This document shows, piece after piece, positions 39,125-46,906 of a DNA stretch of 64,000 bases. A program made the translations under genes and the position numbers. The notes beneath the pieces were generated by a model. The model made no database searches. It had not been told where the DNA came from and saw only the letters and a list, made by a program, of their open reading frames with translations. How positions within the stretch are numbered: the stretch's first letter is position 1; each line of letters begins with the position of its first letter. Source of the stretch: Asanoa hainanensis (lineage in GTDB: Bacteria; Actinomycetota; Actinomycetes; Mycobacteriales; Micromonosporaceae); assembly GCF_900188485.1 (NCBI RefSeq), contig NZ_FZPH01000003.1, positions 124,001 through 188,000 of the forward strand. Reading direction: 5' to 3'.

Positions 39125-40672
39125 GTGGGTTGGCTCGACCGGGTCCCCGACCAGGTTGACGCGCTGCGGCAGGCGCGCGCACTGATGATGCGCAGCAAGT
39201 CGGCCGACGCCTGCCTGGTGCTCGACCAGGTGCTCGAGACCACCAAGGAGCCGGCCGCCCGCGCGGACGCGCTGGTCCAGCGGCTGTCCGCGGTGCTCAA
39301 CCTCGGCCGCACCGCCGAGTACGCGGCCGCGGTCGACCAGGCGCTGGAGTGCGCCCGCGAGGTCGGCGACCCGTACATCCTCGGCCATGCCCACGCCCTC
39401 GCCGCGCTCGCCGCGCACCACCAGGGCGCGCTCGACCGCTGCGTCACCCACTTCGTGCAGAGCGCCAGCTACCTGGGCCGCGTGCAGGACCCGGACGGCG
39501 ACACCGCCTGGGGCTGGCACGACCTGGCGATGGCCTACTCCTACCTGAGCTTCCACGGCTACGCGCTGGGCGCGATCGAGCGGGCCCGACAGCTCGGCAC
39601 GGCCGCCGGGCTCCCCGAGGAGCTGTTCGCGGCGCCCGGCATCCGGCTGCGCAACGCGGTCGCCCTCGACCATTCCGGCGACTCCGACGGCTGCCTGCGG
39701 GTGCTCCGCGACATCGGCGTCGACCTGTGCCGGTTCCTCGACGCCGACGGCGGTGTCCGGTTGCGACCGTCCACGGTGACCGCTTACGGCTACGCGGCGG
39801 CCCGCCGGAGCGCCCTGGGCGAGGAGGTCGACGACCGGGTCGACGTGCTCGCCCTGCTGGCCGCCGGCGGCGACGGTGCCCGCGCCCGCGACCTGCGCCA
39901 ACTCGGCGACGTCTGCGTGGCGATCGGCGCCGGCCGGCCGATCGAGGCGCTGGCCCGGCTGGGCACGATCACCATCTCCCCGCAGACCCTCGGCGCGGCC
40001 GAGCCCGAGCGGCTGCGCAGCCTGACCTTCGCGCGGGCCGGCGACCACGCCGCCGCGCACCGCGCCGACCGGCACGCGTTCCGGCTGGCCGCCCAGCGCA
40101 GCGACCGGCTGCAGACCGTCTACGTCGACGGCATCGCGGCGCAGATCGAGCGCGAGGAGCTGCGGCGCACCGCCGCGCAATATGCGGGAGAGGCGCTCAC
40201 CGACCCGCTGACCGGCCTGCCCAACCGCCGCCAGCTCGAGCGCTACGTGGCGGCCATGGTCGCCCGGGGCGAGCGGGCCGTGATCGGCGTCTGCGACCTC
40301 GACGGCTTCAAGGCGGTCAACACCGAGCACGGTCACCACTCCGGCGACCTGGTGCTGCAACGGATCGCCGGGGTGATCCACCGGGTGATGCGGCGCGGCG
40401 ACTTCGTGGCCCGCTACGGCGGCGACGAGTTCGTGGTGGTGCTGCCGGGCGCCGGCATGGCGGAGGCGACCGAGGTGGCCCGCCGGATCGCGGTCGCGGT
40501 GGGCGCCGAGGACTGGCACGCGCTGGTCCCGGGCACCCCGGTCGGCGTCAGCGTCGGGTTCGCCGAGGTCAACGGCTCCGGCCCGGCGCTGCGCGACGCC
40601 CTTGGCCAGGCGTTCGAGATCGCGGACCGGGAGATGCTGCGGGCCAAACGCCGCCCGCGTGCCGCTTCTTAG
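39125..40672 (+). CDS. diguanylate cyclase with N-terminal TPR-like sensor
   Basis: 515 residues. The first 340 are TPR-like helical repeats (ALECAREVGDPYILGHAHALAALAAHHQG), soluble. A short coiled coil (QIEREELRRTAAQYAGEA) joins them to the GGDEF domain, which starts at DPLTGLPNRRQLE. GGDEF is intact at 432-436, with an RRGD inhibitory-site (RxxD) five residues before it, so it should make c-di-GMP and be product-inhibited. GTG at 39125 after AAGGGGG; a TTG at 39083 is less likely. Confidence 0.9.
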   Translation: MGWLDRVPDQVDALRQARALMMRSKSADACLVLDQVLETTKEPAARADALVQRLSAVLNLGRTAEYAAAVDQALECAREVGDPYILGHAHALAALAAHHQGALDRCVTHFVQSASYLGRVQDPDGDTAWGWHDLAMAYSYLSFHGYALGAIERARQLGTAAGLPEELFAAPGIRLRNAVALDHSGDSDGCLRVLRDIGVDLCRFLDADGGVRLRPSTVTAYGYAAARRSALGEEVDDRVDVLALLAAGGDGARARDLRQLGDVCVAIGAGRPIEALARLGTITISPQTLGAAEPERLRSLTFARAGDHAAAHRADRHAFRLAAQRSDRLQTVYVDGIAAQIEREELRRTAAQYAGEALTDPLTGLPNRRQLERYVAAMVARGERAVIGVCDLDGFKAVNTEHGHHSGDLVLQRIAGVIHRVMRRGDFVARYGGDEFVVVLPGAGMAEATEVARRIAVAVGAEDWHALVPGTPVGVSVGFAEVNGSGPALRDALGQAFEIADREMLRAKRRPRAAS

Positions 40673-42102
40673 GCGCGGCGCAGGTGTAGCAAGAGGACCA
40701 GGCCCAACATCATCATCAGGCCTCCGACCACCGCTGCCTCCATCGTGGAGAACCGGATCTCGGTGTACGGCAGCGGGAAGCCGGTCCGGAAGGCCGGCAG
40801 GTGCGGTGCCGCCCCGCTGCCGGCCTCCAGGACGGTCTCGACGGCGTTGTTGGCGCTGTCCGGGTCGTCCGGCTCACCCTCCACGGTCGCCCGACCGCTG
40901 ATCCGCCCGGCCACCGCCACCCGGGCCCGCAAGGTCAACGTCGCCACGGCACCGACCGCCAGGTCGCCGACCGTCCACCGTCCGTCGTCGTAGTCGCCCG
41001 CGTCCATCGACGCCGACACGAACTCGAGCTCGGCGCCGAACGGGTCGCTGACGACCACCCCGCGGGCCAGGTCCGGCCCGGCGTTGCTGGCGGTCACGGT
41101 AACCGTGATCTCCTGCCCGAAGCTCGGGGTCCGGTTGCTGACGTCGCGCGTCAGCGCCAGGTCCGCGGCGGTCACCTTCGGCGCCGCCCGGGCGACGGTG
41201 TCACCGCCGACCGGGTCGTCGGCGCCGCTCTGGGTGACCAGCACGGCCGCATCGCCCACGGGTGCCACCGTCGCCAGTGTCCGGACCGCCCACGTGGCGC
41301 TGGCACCGGGCGCCAACGTGCCGACCCGCCAGCGGGCCGCGCTGGCCGGCCCACCGGTCCGCACCGGCATCCCGACCACCTGGCCGGCGGACGCGGACGA
41401 CGCGAGGAAGGTGCCGGTGAGTACCGGATCGGCCACCTCCACCGCGGGCGCCGCGTCGGGCCCCTTGTTGGCGATCGTGACCGCGTAGGTCACCGGGTCG
41501 CCCGGGCCGGCCAGCTCGGGCGCGACCCGCGCGCTGAGCACCAGGTCGGCGCGGGGCACGCGGGTCCCGGCCGGCGCGGCGACCCGCAGCGCGGCGGTGG
41601 CCAGGTCGTCGTGCGCGTCACCGTCCCGGGGCGTCGAGCCGACCAGGGCCGCCGTGGCGGTGACCGTCGCGGGCGTGCTGCCGCGCACCAGCAGCGTCAG
41701 CGTCGCGGCCTTGCGCACCGGCAGCGACCCGATGCTCCACAGCAGACCGTCGAACGTGCCCTGGCTGGCGACCGGCCTGGTCACCGTCACCTGGGCCGGC
41801 AGCGGCACCGCCACGCGCACGTCGCCGGCCGGCAGGACACCCTCGTTGCGGGCGGTGAAGGTCAACGTGGCGTCCTGACCGGGCCGGACCACGACCGGCG
41901 CGACCTTTCCGGTCACGGCGACGTCCACGGTGGTCGGGATCGGCCGGGGCGGCGGCAGCTTGCGCAGGACAGCGGGGCTCGCGGTCGGTGACGGTGTCGC
42001 GTTCGGGGTCGGGGTCGGGGTTGCCACCGCGAGCCCCGGCAGCACGAGCAGCAGCCCGAGCGGCAGGACGCCGGCGGCCCCAGCGAGCCGAAACCCCTTC
42101 AC
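40669..42102 (-). CDS. secreted DUF11-repeat surface protein
   Basis: About 477 residues. Signal peptide-like start (VKGFRLAGAAGVLPLGLLLVLPGLAVA), a Thr/Pro-rich stalk, then three to four DUF11-type beta-sandwich repeats (VAPVVVRPGQDATLTFTARNEG; LAGPGDPVTYAVTIANKGPDAA; FGQEITVTVTASNAGPDLA). The C terminus is a membrane span (MEAAVVGGLMMMLGLVLLL) plus short basic tail, without an LPxTG sortase signal. Exposed cell-surface protein of unknown role. Start uncertain among GTG codons 42102, 42111 and 42120. It overlaps the end of the cyclase gene by four bases. Confidence 0.82.
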   Translation of the reverse strand: MKGFRLAGAAGVLPLGLLLVLPGLAVATPTPTPNATPSPTASPAVLRKLPPPRPIPTTVDVAVTGKVAPVVVRPGQDATLTFTARNEGVLPAGDVRVAVPLPAQVTVTRPVASQGTFDGLLWSIGSLPVRKAATLTLLVRGSTPATVTATAALVGSTPRDGDAHDDLATAALRVAAPAGTRVPRADLVLSARVAPELAGPGDPVTYAVTIANKGPDAAPAVEVADPVLTGTFLASSASAGQVVGMPVRTGGPASAARWRVGTLAPGASATWAVRTLATVAPVGDAAVLVTQSGADDPVGGDTVARAAPKVTAADLALTRDVSNRTPSFGQEITVTVTASNAGPDLARGVVVSDPFGAELEFVSASMDAGDYDDGRWTVGDLAVGAVATLTLRARVAVAGRISGRATVEGEPDDPDSANNAVETVLEAGSGAAPHLPAFRTGFPLPYTEIRFSTMEAAVVGGLMMMLGLVLLLHLRRA

Positions 42103-42223
42103 CCGAGCCACATTAACCACATAACGGACAAAAGTTCGCAGAATCGAGCGTCACCTCAGCGTTGCCGATGCCAGGGCGTCAACGCAGACTTCACGGCATG
42201 GCCGCCTCGCACCGCACCGCCCG

Positions 42224-42727
42224 GTGACCCGCTACGGCGCGGTCGACGCGCACTATCCGGACGAGGGCGGCGCCCGGGCCGCGCTGGTCGTCGCCACGGA
42301 CCCGCGCTTCGCCACGCTCGTGGAGGAGCGGGTGGCCGACATCGACGCCGTGCCCGCGTACCGGCCGGGATTCTTCTTCGAACGCGAACTGCCGGCGATC
42401 CGTGCGGTGCTGGCCACGACGGAGCCGGTCGACGTGCTGCTGGTGGACGGCTACGTCGACCTGGACCCGGACGGGCGCCCCGGGCTCGGAGCCCGAGTCC
42501 ACGAAGAGACGAACAGGCCCGTGGTGGGTGTCGCGAAGACCGCGTTCCGGGCGGCGACGCACGCCGTGCCGGTGGTGCGGGGCAGCGGTGACCGGCCGCT
42601 CTACGTGACCGCGGCCGGCCTGCCGGTCGAGGAGGCCGCCGCGCTGGTCAGTGGCCTGGCCGGCGCACACCGCATCCCGGCGGCGCTGCGCCGCGTCGAC
42701 CGGCTCGCCCGGTCACTGCCGGGATAG
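42224..42727 (+). CDS. short, divergent endonuclease V-like protein
   Basis: 167 residues. The fold is recognisable from [10 protein letters not shown] (Asp8 aligns with the first metal ligand), [12 protein letters not shown] (Glu), LLVDGY (Asp), [28 protein letters not shown] and [13 protein letters not shown]. Endonuclease V cuts next to deoxyinosine, normally with about 220 residues. Here about 40 N-terminal residues are missing, the DG-x-G-x-xHPR segment is changed to [15 protein letters not shown], and no upstream in-frame start or Shine-Dalgarno is visible. It may be decaying or specialised. The last 15 bases overlap prfA. Confidence 0.72.
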   Translation: MTRYGAVDAHYPDEGGARAALVVATDPRFATLVEERVADIDAVPAYRPGFFFERELPAIRAVLATTEPVDVLLVDGYVDLDPDGRPGLGARVHEETNRPVVGVAKTAFRAATHAVPVVRGSGDRPLYVTAAGLPVEEAAALVSGLAGAHRIPAALRRVDRLARSLPG

Positions 42728-43801
42728 CTCGGTCTCCCCCGCGAGCCGGGCGGCCCGGTCGGCCTCGGTCAGCGCGTCCAGCACGCCGTCGAGGTCGCCG
42801 GCCAGCACCAGGTCGAGGTTGTACGCCGTGTAGCCGATCCGGTGGTCGCTGATCCGGTTCTGCGGGAAGTTGTAGGTGCGGATCCGCTCGGAGCGGTCGA
42901 CGGTGCGCACCTGCGCCTTGCGGGCGTCGGACGCGGCCGCGTTGGCCTCTTCCTGGGCCGCGGCCAGCAGCCGGGCACGCAGGATCCGCATCGCCTGCTC
43001 GCGGTTCTGGAGCTGGCTCTTCTCGTTCTGGCAGCTCACCACGATGCCGGTGGGCAGGTGGGTGATGCGTACCGCCGAATCCGTGGTGTTGACCGACTGC
43101 CCGCCCGGACCGGACGAGCGGAACACGTCGACCCGGATGTCGCCGGGCTCGATGTTCACGTCGACGTCCTCGGCCTCGGGCAGCACCAGCACGCCGGCCG
43201 CCGAGGTGTGGATCCGACCCTGCGACTCGGTGACCGGCACCCGCTGCACCCGGTGGACGCCGCCCTCCCACTTGAGCCGCGACCAGACGCCGTTGCCGCC
43301 CTCGGGCACGCCCTTGGTCTTGACCGCCAGCGAGACGTCCTTGACGCCACCCAGGTCGGAGTCCTGCGCGTCGATCACCTCGGTGACCCAGCCGTGGCGC
43401 TCGGCGTAGCGGGAGTACATCCGCAGCAGGTCGCCGGCGAACAGGGCCGACTCCTCACCGCCCTCGCCGGCCTTGATCTCGACGATCACGTCCTTGGCGT
43501 CGTGCGGGTCGCGCGGCATGAGCAGCTCCGCGAGCCGCTCCTCCAGCGCCGGCAGGGTGGCCGCGATCGCGTCCACCTCGCCGCCGAACGACGGGTCCTC
43601 CGCGGCGAGCTCGCGGGCGGCGGCCAGGTCGGCTCGGGCCTGCTCGAGCTCGTCGTTGGCCTTGCGGATGGGAGCCAGCTCGGCGAACCGGCGGCCGACC
43701 CGCCGGGCCGTGTTCTGGTCGGCGTGGATCGCCGGGTCGGCGAGCCGCTTCTCCAGCTCCCCGTACTCGTCGAGCAACCCCGCGAGTCGATCCACGCTCA
43801 T
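42713..43801 (-). CDS. prfA: peptide chain release factor 1
   Basis: 362 residues. The codon-recognition segment is at about 180-190 ([16 protein letters not shown], containing the RF1-type P-x-T region), GAGGEES in domain 2, and the catalytic GGQ in [17 protein letters not shown]. It ends translation at UAA and UAG. ATG at 43801 after GAGGAGCG. Confidence 0.97.
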   Translation of the reverse strand: MSVDRLAGLLDEYGELEKRLADPAIHADQNTARRVGRRFAELAPIRKANDELEQARADLAAARELAAEDPSFGGEVDAIAATLPALEERLAELLMPRDPHDAKDVIVEIKAGEGGEESALFAGDLLRMYSRYAERHGWVTEVIDAQDSDLGGVKDVSLAVKTKGVPEGGNGVWSRLKWEGGVHRVQRVPVTESQGRIHTSAAGVLVLPEAEDVDVNIEPGDIRVDVFRSSGPGGQSVNTTDSAVRITHLPTGIVVSCQNEKSQLQNREQAMRILRARLLAAAQEEANAAASDARKAQVRTVDRSERIRTYNFPQNRISDHRIGYTAYNLDLVLAGDLDGVLDALTEADRAARLAGETELSRQ

Positions 43802-43838
43802 CTTTCGCTCCTCTGGTCCTTAGCGGCGGCGAACAGAC

Positions 43839-43878
43839 GACGGCGCCCGCCTCGCAGATTCCGCGAGGGGGCGCCGTC
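43839..43878 (-). terminator. hairpin between rpmE and prfA
   Basis: GACGGCGCC pairs with GGCGCCGTC and CCTCGC with GCGAGG, with one bulge, around an AGATTCC loop: about 15 pairs. It lies just past the rpmE stop and before prfA. No T-run follows. It may attenuate rather than end transcription. Confidence 0.5.
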
Positions 43879-43885
43879 GGCGTCG

Positions 43886-44107
43886 CTACTTCTTCTTGGC
43901 CTGGACCTTGGCGTACTTCTGCTGGAACTTGGCCACGCGGCCGGCGGTGTCGAGAACGCGCTGCTTGCCGGTGTAGAACGGGTGGCAGGCGCTGCAGGTC
44001 TCGACGTGGATCTGACCGCTCTTCGCCGTGCTGCGGGTGCTGAAGGTGTTGCCGCAGGAACAGGTGACCTCGGTGGTCACGTACTGCGGGTGGATGTCAG
44101 GCTTCAC
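43886..44107 (-). CDS. rpmE: 50S ribosomal protein L31, zinc-binding type
   Basis: 73 residues: MKPDIHPQY, then CSCGN and [12 protein letters not shown] supply the four Cys of the zinc-binding (C+) form. The C terminus is basic (KVQAKKK). Many actinomycetes also encode a zinc-free paralogue elsewhere for zinc starvation. GTG start at 44107. Gene order rho-rpmE-prfA is interrupted here by the kinase and NOS genes between rho and rpmE. Confidence 0.97.
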   Translation of the reverse strand: MKPDIHPQYVTTEVTCSCGNTFSTRSTAKSGQIHVETCSACHPFYTGKQRVLDTAGRVAKFQQKYAKVQAKKK

Positions 44108-44180
44108 GCCTCGGTCCTCTCAATCGATGGTCGCCGGGTCGCCCCTGGGACGGGAACGGGAACCGGAACCTTGGCCGATT

Positions 44181-44203
44181 GACCAGTCTGCCATGCACTG
44201 GTC
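44181..44203. promoter_or_regulatory. inverted repeat in rpmE/kinase spacer
   Basis: GACCAGT and ACTGGTC, seven-base perfect arms nine bases apart, in the divergent spacer of rpmE and the polynucleotide kinase gene. Operator candidate with no assigned regulator. Confidence 0.35.
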
Positions 44204-44241
44204 CGACCCGTGTAACGCGACCCCCAGGGTGCGCATTCCCA

Positions 44242-44269
44242 TGGGCCATGATTCCTGTGGGCCATGATT
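44242..44269 (+). repeat. 12-bp direct repeat spanning the kinase start codon
   Basis: TGGGCCATGATT occurs at 44242-44253 and 44258-44269, a period of 16 bases. The second copy contains the ATG of the kinase gene; the first ATG is out of frame. It looks like a recent small tandem duplication at the translation start. Confidence 0.6.
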
Positions 44270-45184
44270 GATGCCATGCCGCACCGCGCACCCCGGTTGA
44301 TCATCACCCGCGGCCTGCCCGCGTCCGGCAAGACCACGTACGCGCGGAGCCTCCAGCCCTGGGTCGTCCGGGTCAACAGAGACGACCTACGCCGGATGCT
44401 GCACGGCGAGCCGCTGCTCACCGACCGCACGGAGCGCCAGGTCTCGATCGCCTCGTACACGCTGGTCGACAGCTTGCTGGGTGCTGGGATCGACGTCTGC
44501 GTCGACGACACCAACCTGATCCCCCGGCTCGCCCGCGACTGGGCGGGCCTGGCCGCCCGGCACGGCGCGGCCTTCGAGGTGCGCGACTTCACCGACGTGC
44601 CGGTCGACGAATGCGTCCGCCGCGACGCCACCCGCCCCAAGGACGAGCGGGTCGGCGAGGCGGCGATCCGGTCGATGCACCAGCGCTACCTGGCCGGCCG
44701 CACCCTGCCGCTGCCCGTGCCGACCGTGGCGACGGCACCGCCGACGGACCGCTACGAGCCGCCCGCCGGCGCCCCCGAGATCGTCCTGGTCGACATCGAC
44801 GGCACGGTGGCCCTGCTCGGCGACCGCCACCACCTGGACCTGCACCTGGTGGCCGACGACGAGCCCAACCACGCGGTGATCGCGGCGGTCCGGGCGATGC
44901 ACGCGGCCGGCTACGGAGTGATCTACTGCACAGGCCGGGAGGAAAGCGCCCGCGCCGACACGGAGCACTGGCTGGCGGCCCACGTGGGCGTCCCGTACCT
45001 GGCCCTGCACATGCGCGCGTACGGCGACACCCGCCGCGACGCGCTCGTCAAACGCGACATCTTCCAGAGCGCGATAGCCACCGCCTACCGAGTGGTGGGC
45101 GTCTTCGACGACAGACAACACGTCGTGAAGATGTGGCGCGACCTGGGGTTGACGGTCTTCCAGGTCGCCGAAGGCGATTTCTGA
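44264..45184 (+). CDS. polynucleotide 5'-kinase/3'-phosphatase (T4 Pnkp-like)
   Basis: 306 residues with two domains. N-terminal P-loop kinase: GLPASGKT (17-24), VNRDDLRRML, and a lid region RDATRPKDERVG. C-terminal HAD phosphatase: VDIDGT (176-181), YCTGREES and the final GVFDDRQHVVKMW. This order is that of T4 Pnkp, which repairs RNA or DNA ends to 5'-phosphate/3'-OH. No RNA ligase gene is adjacent. ATG at 44264 or the in-frame 44276. It begins divergently from rpmE and is likely cytoplasmic. Confidence 0.88.
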   Translation: MIDAMPHRAPRLIITRGLPASGKTTYARSLQPWVVRVNRDDLRRMLHGEPLLTDRTERQVSIASYTLVDSLLGAGIDVCVDDTNLIPRLARDWAGLAARHGAAFEVRDFTDVPVDECVRRDATRPKDERVGEAAIRSMHQRYLAGRTLPLPVPTVATAPPTDRYEPPAGAPEIVLVDIDGTVALLGDRHHLDLHLVADDEPNHAVIAAVRAMHAAGYGVIYCTGREESARADTEHWLAAHVGVPYLALHMRAYGDTRRDALVKRDIFQSAIATAYRVVGVFDDRQHVVKMWRDLGLTVFQVAEGDF

Positions 45185-45291
45185 CAGATCAAGTTCTAGA
45201 TCATGACTCGGGTTCGCGGTGGTGCGGGCCGTTCCTCCCGCGAGGGACCGCTCCGCTGCGCTCCGCTTGCCAGGTCCGCGCCCGGTTGGGC

Positions 45292-46671
45292 CTAGTGCCG
45301 GACCGGGCAGGCCGGGCGGAGGGTCGGGGACGGGGCCACGCGCGATGGGGCCGCCGGTGGGACGGGCTGAGCGGGGATGCGCTGCGGTGGGGTCGGCTCG
45401 GCGACGCGCGTTTCTGAACCGTCCGCAGCCGTCGGGCGCGGTGTCGTCTCCCGGCGGGTCTGGGTTGGTGGGGTGGGGTCCTCGGTTGGCGCGTGGGCGC
45501 GGTGGCCGTGGGTGGCTAGGGCGCGGGCTTCCGGGTCGAGGTAGAAGTTCGGGCGTTCGTCGGCCTCGTGGTAGTAGTGGTGGAAGACCTGGGTCGCTCC
45601 CCCGGACAGCGGTGGCACGATCCAGCTCCAGTCGGCCGGCACCTCGCGGCCCGCTCTGGTCTCGTTGCGGATGTGGGCCATGAAGCGGTCCGACTCGGTG
45701 TGGTGGTCGGTGATCTTCACGCCGGCGCGCTCGAAGGACCAGAGGACCGCGCGGTTGAGCTCTACCAGGGCCCGGTCGCGCCAGAGGGTGCCGGGCTTCG
45801 AGGTGTCGAGGCCCATCAGGCGGGCCACCACCGGCACCATGTTGTAGCGCTCCGGGTCGGCCAGGTTGCGGGCGCCGATCTCCGTGCCCATGTACCAGCC
45901 GTTGAACGGCGCCAGGGGATAGTGCACGCCGCCGATGGTCAGCCGCATGTTGGAGATCGCCGGGACCGCGTGCCAGCGCAGGCCGAGCTCCGCGAACCAG
46001 CCGAACTCCGGGTGGGCCAGCGGCACCTCCAGCACCGCGCGCTCGGGGAGCTCGAACAGCCGTACCCCGTGCGCCGGGGTCTCGATCGCGACCGGGAGCA
46101 CGTCGAAGGCGTCGCCCTTGCCGCGCCAGCCCAGGTCGCGCATCGACTCGGTGAAGCGGACCACCCGCGGGTCGCCGGTCACGCCACCGTTGACGTCGCG
46201 GTAGCCGGCGTAGCGGATGAGCTGTTCGTTCCAGATCCGGGCGTACGGACGGCCCGGCTGGGCCTGCGGGAAGATCGAGATCACCGGACGGATGGCGCCC
46301 GGCTCGCGGTTGGCCGCCGCGGTGCCGCCGGCCATGCACAGGTGCCGCACGATCAGGGCGAAGATCTCCTCGGGGGTACGCGCCCGGCGCCGGTCGAGGA
46401 CCACCAGGCTGCGCCAGTAGAGCCGGCCGATGCACCGGCTGGAGTTGCGCCATGCGACCCGCGCGCCGTAGGCGAGCTCGTCCGGCGTGTGCACGTAGGT
46501 GCCGGTCGCCGCGATCTGGGCCCGCACCACCGCGAGCCGGGGCTCCGCCGAGCCGAGCTTGCTGTTCTCGGCGTAGCACATCCGCAGAAAGTCTTCGGCC
46601 TCGGCGAGGTCGACCGGGGCGTCGGGATCCCAGGACTCCGGGGGCACGTCACGGTACCCAGGTGTCGTCAT
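45292..46671 (-). CDS. nos: bacterial nitric oxide synthase, oxygenase domain
   Basis: 459 residues. The NOS oxygenase core covers about 1-385: heme ligand Cys80 in WRNSSRCIGRLYW, RIWNEQLIRYAGY, the FNGWYMGTEIGARN segment with the arginine-binding Glu, and WSWIVPPLSGGATQVFHHYY. There is no reductase domain, as in other bacterial NOS. Odd: a Pro/Thr/Arg-rich tail of about 70 residues (389-459) that is absent from typical bacterial NOS of about 360-390. ATG at 46671 after GGGAGG. It lies alone between rho and the kinase gene. Confidence 0.93.
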   Translation of the reverse strand: MTTPGYRDVPPESWDPDAPVDLAEAEDFLRMCYAENSKLGSAEPRLAVVRAQIAATGTYVHTPDELAYGARVAWRNSSRCIGRLYWRSLVVLDRRRARTPEEIFALIVRHLCMAGGTAAANREPGAIRPVISIFPQAQPGRPYARIWNEQLIRYAGYRDVNGGVTGDPRVVRFTESMRDLGWRGKGDAFDVLPVAIETPAHGVRLFELPERAVLEVPLAHPEFGWFAELGLRWHAVPAISNMRLTIGGVHYPLAPFNGWYMGTEIGARNLADPERYNMVPVVARLMGLDTSKPGTLWRDRALVELNRAVLWSFERAGVKITDHHTESDRFMAHIRNETRAGREVPADWSWIVPPLSGGATQVFHHYYHEADERPNFYLDPEARALATHGHRAHAPTEDPTPPTQTRRETTPRPTAADGSETRVAEPTPPQRIPAQPVPPAAPSRVAPSPTLRPACPVRH

Positions 46672-46804
46672 CGCGCCTCCCAGATTGATGACGTATTCAC
46701 AAGCACACGCGCACGGTGGTGCCGCCGCAGTCGGGGGGCAGCTCCCGGTGCGCAGTGTGAGCAGAGTTTCACCTGGGGTCATGCGTGGATCGGACACTTT
46801 GTGC

Positions 46805-46816
46805 GACCAATTGGTC
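46805..46816. promoter_or_regulatory. 12-bp palindrome upstream of nos
   Basis: GACCAATTGGTC is a perfect palindrome 134 bases before the nos ATG and within the 235-base spacer between nos and the rho terminator. Candidate operator for nos. No regulator identified. Confidence 0.4.
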
Positions 46817-46849
46817 CGTGCGCGAGACACCAACGCGTGGCAAAAACGT

Positions 46850-46885
46850 GAAACCGGCCCTACCTGCGCAGGTAGGGCCGGTTTC
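46850..46885 (-). terminator. intrinsic terminator of rho
   Basis: A 36-base perfect palindrome, 18-base arms starting GAAACCGGCCCTACCTGC, begins 22 bases past the rho stop. On the minus strand the stem is followed by CACGTTTTTGCC, a five-T run. This is the strongest terminator in the window. Confidence 0.88.
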
Positions 46886-46906
46886 CGTATCGCGGACGGG
46901 CCGGGG

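Noticed and set aside
45219-45683. Plus-strand frame downstream of the kinase gene
   Set aside because: Antisense to the Pro-rich tail of NO synthase; composition of a shadow.
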